Of a DNA stretch of 23,891 bases, positions 14,775 to 21,766 are shown piece by piece (the first letter of the stretch is position 1; each line of letters opens with the position of its first letter). The stretch is taken from the NCBI GenBank assembly GCA_043813805.1, contig JBDRKR010000023.1, positions 1 to 23,891 on the forward strand, written 5' to 3'. The notes below the pieces were generated by a model. The model made no database searches and was not told the DNA's origin. It saw only the letters and a list, made by a program, of their open reading frames with translations. This stretch comes from 2-02-FULL-43-13 sp043813805 (lineage in GTDB: Bacteria > Patescibacteriota > Minisyncoccia > Minisyncoccales > MHMH01). A program made the position numbers and the translations under genes.

Positions 14775-15122
14775 TTAATTTTTAGCCTTTTCCATGATTT
14801 TCTTGAAAATATCAGGATTGTCCTGGCAAAGCTGAGCGAGTACTTTTCTATCGAGCTCTATTTTGTTCTTTCTTAAGCCAGAAGCGAATTTGCTGTAATT
14901 TAAACCGGCTTCCCGGCAGGCGGCATTGATCTGGACTTGCCAAAGGCCTCTTTTTTCTCTTTTTCTGACCTTCCTGTCGCGGAATGAGTATTCCCAAGCA
15001 TGACGCAGGGCGTCTTTAGCCGCCCGGAATTTGCTTTTTCTGCCCCAACGGAAACCCTTAGCATGTTCCAATAAATGCTTTTTGTGCTTATGAGCTGTGA
15101 CGCCTTTTTTTATTCTAACCAT
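14775..15122 (-). CDS. rplT: Ribosomal protein L20
   Basis: The protein has 115 aa, normal length. MVRIKKGVTAHKHKKHLLEHAKGFRWGRKSKFRAAKDALRHAWEYSFRDRK is a standard basic N-terminal extension, with SRDRK-type RNA contacts, and the globular C-terminus has LNYSKFASGL. L20 is needed for early 50S assembly and in many bacteria regulates its own infC-rpmI-rplT operon by binding a leader RNA. Here it is the last gene of that classic order; a MITE-like element now lies where such a leader could be in some groups. Confidence 0.97.
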   Translation of the reverse strand: MVRIKKGVTAHKHKKHLLEHAKGFRWGRKSKFRAAKDALRHAWEYSFRDRKVRKREKRGLWQVQINAACREAGLNYSKFASGLRKNKIELDRKVLAQLCQDNPDIFKKIMEKAKN

Positions 15123-15140
15123 ATATTAGATGCCCAAGGT

Positions 15141-15329
15141 TTATCTTAATAGTTTTTTTAGCTTTTTAGTCTCGGGCTCTGAAACCGTAATCCATTTTCT
15201 GCTTCTTCTGCCCCTCGCCCCGGATTTTTTCGCTAAGTAATGGTCAAGACCGGTAAGTCTTCGCAAGATCTTACCGTTTTTGGTAATTTTAAAGCGTTTT
15301 GAAATAGATTTTCGCGTTTTCTTTTTCAC
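15141..15329 (-). CDS. rpmI: Ribosomal protein L35, GTG start rebuilt by element insertion
   Basis: The protein has 62 aa: KKKTRKSISKRFKITKNGKILRRLTGLDHYL..KKS is the L35 core. It starts at GTG (15329), whose first G is the terminal base of the MITE-like element; the TG comes from the duplicated target TGAA. If the element and one duplication are removed, the sequence becomes TAA-T-ATG-AAA-AAG, restoring an ATG one base after the infC stop. No Shine-Dalgarno is seen near the GTG. Usual L35 starts MPK(M/L)K, so this short N-terminus is likely original. Confidence 0.93.
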   Translation of the reverse strand: MKKKTRKSISKRFKITKNGKILRRLTGLDHYLAKKSGARGRRSRKWITVSEPETKKLKKLLR

Positions 15330-15458
15330 CCCGTTAGAAGTCTGTTTTATATAGCACAGGGCTAATTTCAGACAGACTTTTGTTTTTAGTTATATCCCGT
15401 TATTATCCAGCCAGAAAAATTTTTATGAAAATTTTTCTGGCTAAGACTTCTAACGGGG
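15329..15458 (-). mobile_element. MITE-like element, copy 2 (130 bp, 14-bp TIRs)
   Basis: Perfect ends CCCCGTTAGAAGTC (15329-15342) and GACTTCTAACGGGG (15445-15458) are flanked by a 4-bp direct repeat TTCA (15325-15328 and 15459-15462). A 15-bp hairpin AGCCAGAAAAATTTT/AAAATTTTTCTGGCT lies at 15409-15423/15428-15442. Inverted relative to copy 1, so in both cases the non-hairpin end faces the downstream gene's start codon. The hairpin sequence differs from copy 1 yet both pair, as if the structure is kept. No ORF. It sits between infC and rpmI. Confidence 0.88.
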
Positions 15459-15464
15459 TTCATA

Positions 15465-15977
15465 TTACTGTTTGGATATAATCATTGAAAAGCCCCGCAT
15501 TTCTTTTTTTAACTCTCTTTCAATTTTATAAGGGATGAATTTCTGTAAAACATCGAGAAACTTGCCGATTTTTTCTCTGGCAAAGTTGCCCAGTGCCTTT
15601 TCTCTGCCCCGCAAGACAATATCGATTCTTACCTTATCCCCGTCTTTCAGGAATTTTTCCGTCTGGCGAGCTCTGGTCTCCATGTCGTGCTGGCCGATAT
15701 TGAAAGTCAGCCTGATTCCTTTTAACTCGCTAGTTTTCTGCTTTTTTGCGGATGATTGTTCTTTCTTTTTTTCTTGGTAAGAGTACTTGCCGTAATCCAT
15801 TATTTTGCAAACCGGCGGGTCAACCTTTTCTGTCACCTGGATTAAATCCAGGTTGCGTTCGTAAGCCATGCGAAGAGCGGGTTCCAAACCCATAACTCCC
15901 AGTTGTTTTCCGGTTTCATCAATAACCCTGACTTCTTTGGCCCTTATTTGCGTGTTGGCGATTATTCTTGTGTTCAA
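15465..15977 (-). CDS. infC: Translation initiation factor IF-3, TTG start
   Basis: The protein has 170 aa, normal length. NTQIRAKEVRVIDETGKQLGVM starts the N-domain; the linker is KYSYQEKKKEQSSAKKQK; and the C-domain has LKGIRLTFNIGQHDMETRARQTEKFLKDGDKVRIDIVLRGRE and MRGFSMIISK. It binds 30S and checks start codon pairing. The best start is TTG at 15977. IF3 genes often use a rare start codon that lets IF3 repress its own synthesis (known in E. coli), and TTG may serve so here. AGGG, 7 nt upstream, may be the Shine-Dalgarno, and it belongs to the dispersed repeat after tmRNA. Confidence 0.95.
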   Translation of the reverse strand: MNTRIIANTQIRAKEVRVIDETGKQLGVMGLEPALRMAYERNLDLIQVTEKVDPPVCKIMDYGKYSYQEKKKEQSSAKKQKTSELKGIRLTFNIGQHDMETRARQTEKFLKDGDKVRIDIVLRGREKALGNFAREKIGKFLDVLQKFIPYKIERELKKEMRGFSMIISKQ

Positions 15978-15981
15978 ATGT

Positions 15982-16004
15982 TTACCCTGAGTTTATCGAA
16001 GGGT
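15982..16004. repeat. Dispersed repeat copy B after tmRNA
   Basis: On the minus strand the sequence is A-CCCTTCGATAAACTCAGGG-TAA, the same as copies A and C except for the central bases (one base shorter). The core is 15985-16003. It begins exactly at the discriminator of tmRNA, replacing the last base of CCA. Its AGGG also lies at Shine-Dalgarno distance from the infC start. Confidence 0.8.
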
Positions 16005-16351
16005 GGAGGTGGGGACATCGAAGTCCCGTCCAGAAATATTATCAAAATCTCTCTACAAATTTAGTCTGTTTTAATTTTCGAAACAAGGGATTAAAAACAG
16101 GCAAAACTCCAACGTTTCTAGCTTCTGACTTTTCGGTTAGCCGCTCGAAGCGATAGCGGCTATGCCTATCTCGAGATTATGACACCCAATCCTTATTATC
16201 GAGAATAGTTAAGGCTGGATGGCTTACGCGTATGCGTATGCAGGTTTTTGAAATATGTTGCCATATCTCTGTTTCTAGAAGTTTTACCAGATTCCAGAAT
16301 ACTGGATTTGCCGATTTTGAAAAAAGATCTCTGTCGAAGCCTTTCACCCCC
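16004..16351 (-). ncRNA. ssrA: Transfer-messenger RNA (tmRNA), tag GNIFQKPAYAYA
   Basis: The 5' end is GGGGGTGAAAGGCTTCGACAG (near 16351), the typical tmRNA start; the 3' end has GGGACTTCGATGTCCC (T arm) and CACCTCC-A, pairing with GGGGGTG with one G-U. The resume reading frame runs from GGC at 16262 to TAA at 16224, encoding GNIFQKPAYAYA; the ending AYAYA resembles the usual ALAA-type degradation tag. Alternative frames in this region give no hydrophobic end. Hairpin GCCGCTATCGCTTCGAGCGGC fits a pseudoknot region. About 348 nt. The CCA is not fully encoded. The gene lies between smpB and infC; its first bases overlap the last codons and stop of smpB. Ends are accurate to a base or two. Confidence 0.93.
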
Positions 16352-16790
16352 TGGCTCTCAATTCTCTCGACATTTCTTTGTCGGTCTCTCTCTTTTTGAT
16401 CAATTCTTTTTTATCAGCCTTTTTTCGTCCTTTTGAGACGGCAAACTCAATCTTTAATTTACCTTTATTACTATATACCCTTAGGGGTATTAAAGTCAAG
16501 CCTCTTTCCTGGGACTTGCCGAAAAGGTATTGAATTTCCTTTTTTTTCAGGAGAAGCTTTCTTGCCCGAGTGGGAGCGTAGTCTTTGGGCGTGTTTTGGG
16601 GCTGGTAGGGCGCAATATTGGCGTTAATCAGGTAAACTTCCCCGCTTCTTAAAACGACATAAGAGCCGGCGAGTGACATTTTTCCCGATTTGATTGCTTT
16701 TACTTCATAGCCATAAAGCACCATGCCCGCCTCGAATTTCTCCAGGAATTCATAGTCAAAATAGGCTCTTTTATTTTTGATCGCCTCCAT
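16344..16790 (-). CDS. smpB: SsrA-binding protein SmpB
   Basis: The protein has 148 aa. KNKRAYFDYEFLEKFEAGMVLYGYEVKAIKSGKMSLAGSYV is the hallmark beginning, with INANIAPYQ and ARKLLLKKKEI following. The tail GRKKADKKELIKKRETDKEMSRELR is the basic C-terminal helix that sits in the mRNA path. SmpB brings tmRNA to stalled ribosomes. The last codons AGG-GGG-TGA are also the first bases of mature tmRNA, so the mRNA and tmRNA share sequence and maturation of tmRNA must cut the smpB message. It heads the smpB-ssrA-infC-rpmI-rplT series. Confidence 0.96.
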   Translation of the reverse strand: MEAIKNKRAYFDYEFLEKFEAGMVLYGYEVKAIKSGKMSLAGSYVVLRSGEVYLINANIAPYQPQNTPKDYAPTRARKLLLKKKEIQYLFGKSQERGLTLIPLRVYSNKGKLKIEFAVSKGRKKADKKELIKKRETDKEMSRELRARG

Positions 16791-16845
16791 ATTTTTAACT
16801 TATCATGAAATTGGCAAAATCATAAATATGAGATAAGCTTAAATT
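16791..16845. promoter_or_regulatory. Divergent intergenic region smpB / argS
   Basis: Fifty-five A/T-rich base pairs between the start codons of smpB (-) and argS (+). A TTGGCA is followed by A/T-rich sequence (TAAGCT, weak -10) toward argS. No box is strong enough to call separately. No Shine-Dalgarno appears for either gene. The region must carry two promoters unless transcripts begin in the opposing genes. Confidence 0.35.
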
Positions 16846-18369
16846 ATGATAAGGCAGGAAATAACAAGATTAATTCAAAAAGCGACCGGCGAGTCTCAGG
16901 AAAAAATTCGGGTAACATGTCCCGAGGGGGATGGTTTTGGCGATTATACGACGAACATCGCATTGCAGTTGAAGAAACCGGCAGACGAAATAGCCGGGAA
17001 ACTAAAGTCGGCTTTATTCGAAAAAGTTGAAGTGAAAGGCCCCGGTTTTATTAATTTTTTTCTGTCTAAGGAATATTTGCGAAAACAAGCCGGTGCGATT
17101 TTAAAAGAAAAAGAATCCTTCGGCAAGCTCAAGATTGGCCGCGGGCAAAAAGTGAATGTGGAATTTATTTCGGCTAATCCCACCGGACCCCTGACCCTAG
17201 GCAATGGCCGGGGCGGGTTTTGGGGCGATGTTTTGGCCAATGTTTTAAGTGCGGCAGGTTTTGAAGCAAAACGGGAGTATTACATTAACGATACCGGAGA
17301 ACAGATTAGGAAGTTGGGACACTCGGTTATCGGTGATTCAGAAGCCGTTTATCAGGGGCAATACATCGAAGAATTAAGGAAGAAGATAAAAGGCAACGAT
17401 CCGGAAAAGATCGGTCTGGCCGCCGCCAAAATTATTCTGCGGGAAATGATTAAGCCGACGATTAAGAAAATGAAAATTAAGTTTGATGTTTGGTTTTCTG
17501 AAAAAACGCTGTATCAAAAAAAAGAGGCAGATAAGATTTTAGATATTCTAAAAAAGAAAAGATTATCTTATGAATCGGAAGGGGCTTTATGGTTTAAATC
17601 CACCCAGTTTGGCGACGACAAAGACAGGGTTTTAATCAAAGCAGGGGGAGAGGAGACCTACTTAACTTCTGATATTGCATATCTTAAAAATAAGCTTGCC
17701 AGAGGTTTTCAAAAACTGATTTTCTTTTGGGGCGCGGACCACTACGGTTATGTGGCGAGACTCAAAGCTGCCGCCGAGGCTCTGGGCTATAAAAAAGAAC
17801 AAATCAATATTATCGTCATGCAACTTGTCAGGCTGATTCGCGAAGGGAAAGAAGTTAGGATGTCTAAAAGGACGGGCACTTACGTCACCCTGGACGAATT
17901 GATTGATGAGGTTGGGTTGGATGTCGCCCGGTTCTTCTTTCTGACAAGAAGCGCCGATACTCATCTGAATTTCGATTTGGCTCTGGCCAAGACTCAATCA
18001 GATAAAAATCCGGTTTATTATATCCAATACGCCCACGCCCGAATTTGCAGTATTTTGCGCAAAGCCAAGATGTTGAAGGTCGGACCTTCAACTTCTTTGC
18101 TGGAGCACCCGACGGAAATGAAGCTTATCCGGCAATTGATGAGGTTTCCCGAGGTTATCGAAGATACGGCCAAGGATTATCAGGTCCAGAGGTTGCCGCA
18201 ATATGCGGTTGATTTAGCCGCGGTTTTTCACCAGTTCTACCGCGATTGCCATGTTATCAGCGAAGATAAAAACCTAACTCAAGCCCGCTTAAGCTTAGTT
18301 TCGGCTACCCAAATCGTTTTAAAGAATGCATTATCTTTAATGGGCGTTTCCGCCCCGGAGAAGATGTAA
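16846..18369 (+). CDS. argS: Arginyl-tRNA synthetase
   Basis: The protein has 507 aa, a little short of the usual 550-580. The N-terminal tRNA-recognition domain includes GDGFGDYTTNIALQL. The class I HIGH motif reads PTGPLTLGNGRGG (Thr117, Asn120 in place of both histidines), then EYYINDTGEQI. The second signature is VRMSKRTGTYVTLDELIDEVGLDVARFF (MSKR at 339-342), and the DALR anticodon domain is at the C-terminus. It charges tRNA-Arg; a tRNA-Arg(CCG) is in this window. A perfect 21-bp palindrome encodes about residues 410-415. The gene is followed by ileS after 4 bp. Confidence 0.95.
   Translation: MIRQEITRLIQKATGESQEKIRVTCPEGDGFGDYTTNIALQLKKPADEIAGKLKSALFEKVEVKGPGFINFFLSKEYLRKQAGAILKEKESFGKLKIGRGQKVNVEFISANPTGPLTLGNGRGGFWGDVLANVLSAAGFEAKREYYINDTGEQIRKLGHSVIGDSEAVYQGQYIEELRKKIKGNDPEKIGLAAAKIILREMIKPTIKKMKIKFDVWFSEKTLYQKKEADKILDILKKKRLSYESEGALWFKSTQFGDDKDRVLIKAGGEETYLTSDIAYLKNKLARGFQKLIFFWGADHYGYVARLKAAAEALGYKKEQINIIVMQLVRLIREGKEVRMSKRTGTYVTLDELIDEVGLDVARFFFLTRSADTHLNFDLALAKTQSDKNPVYYIQYAHARICSILRKAKMLKVGPSTSLLEHPTEMKLIRQLMRFPEVIEDTAKDYQVQRLPQYAVDLAAVFHQFYRDCHVISEDKNLTQARLSLVSATQIVLKNALSLMGVSAPEKM
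18072..18092. repeat. Perfect palindrome inside argS
   Basis: GTTGAAGGTC and GACCTTCAAC are exact 10-bp arms with one central G. It is in frame (encoding LKVGPST) between the RKAK helix and the EHPTEMKLIRQL segment, a linker region. It probably is a small inserted element, as in elp3 and ileS. Confidence 0.8.
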
Positions 18370-18373
18370 AATT

Positions 18374-21300
18374 ATGGAGACGATTTTCCCGAATTTAGAG
18401 AAAAAAATCCTCGAAGATTGGAAGAAGAGCAAGGTTTTTGAAAAAAGCCTAAGACAACGGGCGAAGGCCCGCGACTTCGTGTTTTACGAAGGTCCGCCGA
18501 CGGCCAACGGCAAGCCCGGCATTCATCATGTTTTGGCGAGGATTTACAAGGATATTATTTGCCGCTATAAAACCATGCGGGGGTTTTTAGTCTTAAGAAA
18601 AGCCGGTTGGGATACCCACGGATTGCCGGTTGAACTTGAGGTGGAAAAGAAACTGGGGCTGAAAAATAAAAAAGATATTGAAAAATACGGTATCGCCGAG
18701 TTTAATAAAAAATGTAGAGAATCCGTCTGGCAATATAAGGATGAATTTGAAAAGTTAACAGAAAGGATCGGCTACTGGCTGGATATGGAGCATCCCTACG
18801 TTACCTACGAAAATAATTACATCGAAAGCGTTTGGTGGGCCATTAAGCAGATTTATCAAAAAGGGCTTTTGTATAAAGATTACAAGGTTGTGCCTTATTG
18901 TCCGAGATGCGGGACTTCCTTGTCTTCGCATGAAGTCGCCCAGGGTTATAAAAAAATTAAAGAACTTTCGGTTTATGCAAAGTTCGAAATTGCGCCGGCT
19001 ACTTATTTATTAATTTGGACGACTACGCCCTGGACTTTGCCGGGGAATGTGGCCGTAGCGGTTAATCCCAAAATTACCTATGTTAAAACGCAGATTAATA
19101 ACGAGACTTTCGTTTTGGCGAAAGAGAGAGCGGCTGTTTTGGGCGAAGATTGTAAAATTATCGAGGAATTTAAGGGCGACAAACTGGTGGGTATAAAATA
19201 TAAACCGCTATTTGGGGAGGTTCGACCTCCCAAGGAGGTCGAACCTCGCGTAATCGCGGCTGATTTTGTTTCCATTGAAGACGGGACGGGCCTTGTCCAC
19301 ATAGCTCCGGCTTTCGGCGAAGATGATATGACGGTTGCCAGAAAGAACGATTTGCCGGTCGTTATGAATGTTGATGAGGAGGGTAAATTTAAACCGGAAG
19401 TAAAAAATTGGGCAGGAATATTTGTTAAAGATGCTGACCCGCTGATTATTAAAAATCTACAGGAGAGAGGCCTGCTTTTCAAAGAAGAATTATATGAGCA
19501 CGATTATCCGTTTTGTTGGCGGTGCAAATCCGCTTTATTGTATTACGCCAAAGAGAGCTGGTTCATTAATATGCAGAAAGTAAAAAGCGCCTTGATTAAG
19601 AACAACGAGAAAATTAATTGGCTGCCGGCTCATTTGAAAGAGGGTAGGTTTGGCGAATGGCTTAAGGAAGTTAAAGATTGGGCTTTTTCCCGGGAGCGGT
19701 ATTGGGGCACTCCTTTGCCTATTTGGCAGTGCCAAAAATGCGCGCATCGGGAAGTGATCGGCGGGAGAGAAGATTTATTAAATCAGCAATTTACAAATAA
19801 TAAATATTTTATCATGAGACACGGCGAGGCCGCGATGAATACCAAGAATTTAGCCAGCTGCTGGCCGGAGAAAGTTCATAATCCTTTAACTAAAAAAGGC
19901 GAAGCCGAGGTTTTGAAAACAGCTCATCTGCTTAAAAATATCGATTTTATCATCTCTTCCGACGTCTTAAGGACAAAGCAAACGGCCGAGATCGTCGCTC
20001 AAAAAATCGGAGCTGAAATAATTTTTGACGAGAGGATCAGAGAGCTGAACGTCGGTACTTTTAACGGTAAAAAGCCAAAATTAGTTTGGGATTATTTAAA
20101 CCAGGGAGAAAACTTTGTTGAGACTAAAATATCTCAAGGAGAAAGTTTGCTGGATGTTCAAAAAAGAATGCTAAATTTTTTAGAGGCGACAGATAAAAAG
20201 TATCAAAATAAAAACATTTTAATTGTTTCTCACGAATTACCCATATCTATCCTTGAGGGGAGTCTAAGAGGGATCGCCCTGAGAGATATTTTAATTGGCA
20301 GGAAAGAGAATAAAGGAGCTAAAATCAAAACCGGAGAACGTCGAGAGATTAAATTTAATATATTGCCCCGAAACGAAAAAATGGAATTGGATTTCCATCG
20401 GCCCTATATTGATGAGGTGAAATTCAGATGTTCCGAATGCTCCGGAATAATGCAAAGGGTTCCCGAATTGATTGATGTCTGGTTTGATTCGGGAAGTATG
20501 CCGTTCGCTCAACTTCACTATCCTTTTGACGGCAAAAAGATCCAATTTCCGGCCGATTACATTTCCGAAGCCATTGATCAGACAAGAGGCTGGTTTTACA
20601 CGCTTTTGGCGATAGCCACTCTTTTAGATATGGGCGCCCCTTACAAAAATGTCGTTTCTCTGGGCCATGTTTTAGATGAAAAGGGAGAAAAGATGTCCAA
20701 ATCAAAGGGGAACGTAGTTGATCCGTGGTATGTCGCGGATAAATATGGCGTCGATGCCATCCGCTGGTATTTTTATACCGTCAACCAGCCGGGCGAAGTA
20801 AAAATGTTCTCCGAAAAAGAACTGCAAGAGTCCTTGAGAAAGTTCATCATGACTTATTGGAACAGTTTTGTTTTCTTTGAAACTTACAGGAGTAAATCAA
20901 AGATTAAAAATCAAAAGCCAAAACACGTTTTAGATAAATGGATTATTTCTAAGCTGAACGGATTGATTCGGGAAGTCACTAAAGATCTTGATAGGTACGA
21001 TATGACTACGGCTGCCAGGGCTATTGAAGATTTTACGGTCAATAATTTGTCTTTGTGGTACATCAGAAGATCGCGCAAGCGTTTTCAAGAAGCCCAGAGC
21101 ACTTTGTCTTTCGCGCTTTTAACTCTTTCGAAATTAACCGCGCCGTTTGTCCCATTTTTGAGCGAAGAAATTTACCGGCGGGTGAAAGAGGTTAAGCCTC
21201 TTTCATCTGTGCATTTGGAAAATTGGCCTAAGCCCGATTTAAAATTGATTAATAAAAAGCTCGAGCGGGAAATGGAGGAGGTTAGGAAGGTCGTGGCTTC

Positions 21301-21766
21301 GGCATTGTCAGAAAGAGCGAAGGCCGGTATCAAGGTTCGTCAGCCATTACAAAAATTAACCCTTCGACGCGGCTCAGGGCAAAAAATCAGCAAAGATCTG
21401 CTGGAGTTGATTAAAGAAGAAATTAACGTTAAGGAGATTGTTTTTGGTAAAGAGTTGAAATTGGATACTGAAATTACTCCGGAGCTCAAAGAAGAGGGGA
21501 CAATTAGAGATGTAATCCGTCAAATCCAGGAGATGAGGAAAAAAGCCGGGCTTAAGCCGCAAGATAAAATTTCGGTTCGATATGCGGCTCCGGCCGGATT
21601 GGCTGAAATATTGGAGAAAAACAAAAAAACTATTTTAACCGAAACAAAGGCTGAAATTTTCGAATCCGCGGAGAACAGTTCTCCGCGGGCTATAGCTACA
21701 AGCGAAGTAATAATTGACCAGCAAAAACTATGTCTATATTTGGCAACAAAAAACAGATCCCGGTAA
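18374..21766 (+). CDS. ileS: Isoleucyl-tRNA synthetase with an embedded histidine-phosphatase domain
   Basis: The protein has 1130 aa. The HIGH-equivalent GKPGIHHVLAR (residues 46-56) and RKAGWDTHGLPVELEVEKKLG are of the Bacteroidetes/archaeal-type IleRS. The editing domain has TTTPWTLPGNVAV (216-228) and AFGEDD (313-318). KMSKS is intact (773-777). Between about 475 and 670 lies an inserted histidine-phosphatase domain: MRHGEAAMN (Arg482, His483), SSDVLRTKQTAEIVAQ, ERIRELNVGTFNGK and LIVSHELPIS (His620). The synthetase sequence then resumes as LDFHRPYIDEV. All catalytic parts of both enzymes look intact in one open frame. The gene also carries several palindromic inserts. Phosphatase substrate is unknown. 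It charges tRNA-Ile; whether the extra domain acts in proofreading, turnover of nucleotides or regulation is open. Confidence 0.95.
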   Translation: METIFPNLEKKILEDWKKSKVFEKSLRQRAKARDFVFYEGPPTANGKPGIHHVLARIYKDIICRYKTMRGFLVLRKAGWDTHGLPVELEVEKKLGLKNKKDIEKYGIAEFNKKCRESVWQYKDEFEKLTERIGYWLDMEHPYVTYENNYIESVWWAIKQIYQKGLLYKDYKVVPYCPRCGTSLSSHEVAQGYKKIKELSVYAKFEIAPATYLLIWTTTPWTLPGNVAVAVNPKITYVKTQINNETFVLAKERAAVLGEDCKIIEEFKGDKLVGIKYKPLFGEVRPPKEVEPRVIAADFVSIEDGTGLVHIAPAFGEDDMTVARKNDLPVVMNVDEEGKFKPEVKNWAGIFVKDADPLIIKNLQERGLLFKEELYEHDYPFCWRCKSALLYYAKESWFINMQKVKSALIKNNEKINWLPAHLKEGRFGEWLKEVKDWAFSRERYWGTPLPIWQCQKCAHREVIGGREDLLNQQFTNNKYFIMRHGEAAMNTKNLASCWPEKVHNPLTKKGEAEVLKTAHLLKNIDFIISSDVLRTKQTAEIVAQKIGAEIIFDERIRELNVGTFNGKKPKLVWDYLNQGENFVETKISQGESLLDVQKRMLNFLEATDKKYQNKNILIVSHELPISILEGSLRGIALRDILIGRKENKGAKIKTGERREIKFNILPRNEKMELDFHRPYIDEVKFRCSECSGIMQRVPELIDVWFDSGSMPFAQLHYPFDGKKIQFPADYISEAIDQTRGWFYTLLAIATLLDMGAPYKNVVSLGHVLDEKGEKMSKSKGNVVDPWYVADKYGVDAIRWYFYTVNQPGEVKMFSEKELQESLRKFIMTYWNSFVFFETYRSKSKIKNQKPKHVLDKWIISKLNGLIREVTKDLDRYDMTTAARAIEDFTVNNLSLWYIRRSRKRFQEAQSTLSFALLTLSKLTAPFVPFLSEEIYRRVKEVKPLSSVHLENWPKPDLKLINKKLEREMEEVRKVVASALSERAKAGIKVRQPLQKLTLRRGSGQKISKDLLELIKEEINVKEIVFGKELKLDTEITPELKEEGTIRDVIRQIQEMRKKAGLKPQDKISVRYAAPAGLAEILEKNKKTILTETKAEIFESAENSSPRAIATSEVIIDQQKLCLYLATKNRSR
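19217..19247. repeat. Perfect palindrome inside ileS (editing region)
   Basis: GAGGTTCGACCTCC (19217-19230) and GGAGGTCGAACCTC (19234-19247) form perfect 14-bp arms with a CAA centre. It encodes about residues 282-292 (EVRPPKEVEPR), between the KPLF strand and the AADFV strand of the editing domain, a variable loop. Confidence 0.85.
21183..21205. repeat. Palindrome inside ileS (anticodon region)
   Basis: TGAAAGAGG (21183-21191) and CCTCTTTCA (21197-21205) are exact arms with a 5-nt loop TTAAG. It codes for VKEVKPLSS just before the conserved SVHLENWP. Shorter than the others, so weaker evidence of an insert. Confidence 0.6.
21359..21382. repeat. Dispersed repeat copy C inside ileS
   Basis: Twenty-four bases identical to 2514-2537 after tRNA-Arg (core CCCTTCGACGCGGCTCAGGG at 21360-21379). 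In frame, coding for TLRRGSGQ in the C-terminal part of IleRS after VRQPLQKL. It adds about eight residues without a frameshift. Confidence 0.88.
21666..21688. repeat. Palindrome inside ileS (C-terminus)
   Basis: CCGCGGAGAAC (21666-21676) and GTTCTCCGCGG (21678-21688) are perfect 11-bp arms around a single A. It codes for SAENSSPRA between the TKAEIFE and AIATSEVII segments. Confidence 0.78.

Noticed and set aside
15245..15275. Hairpin CGGTAAG...CTTACCG within rpmI
   Set aside because: Short arms within a conserved part of L35, with an imperfect inner stem; codon usage can explain it.
16248..16436. 62-aa plus-strand ORF
   Set aside because: It runs antisense over tmRNA and smpB; both have strong independent signatures.
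17117..17131. CCTTCGGCAAGCTCA in argS, like a decayed copy of the dispersed repeat
   Set aside because: Only a partial match without the CCCT/AGGG ends, and the residues fit a normal linker; could be chance.
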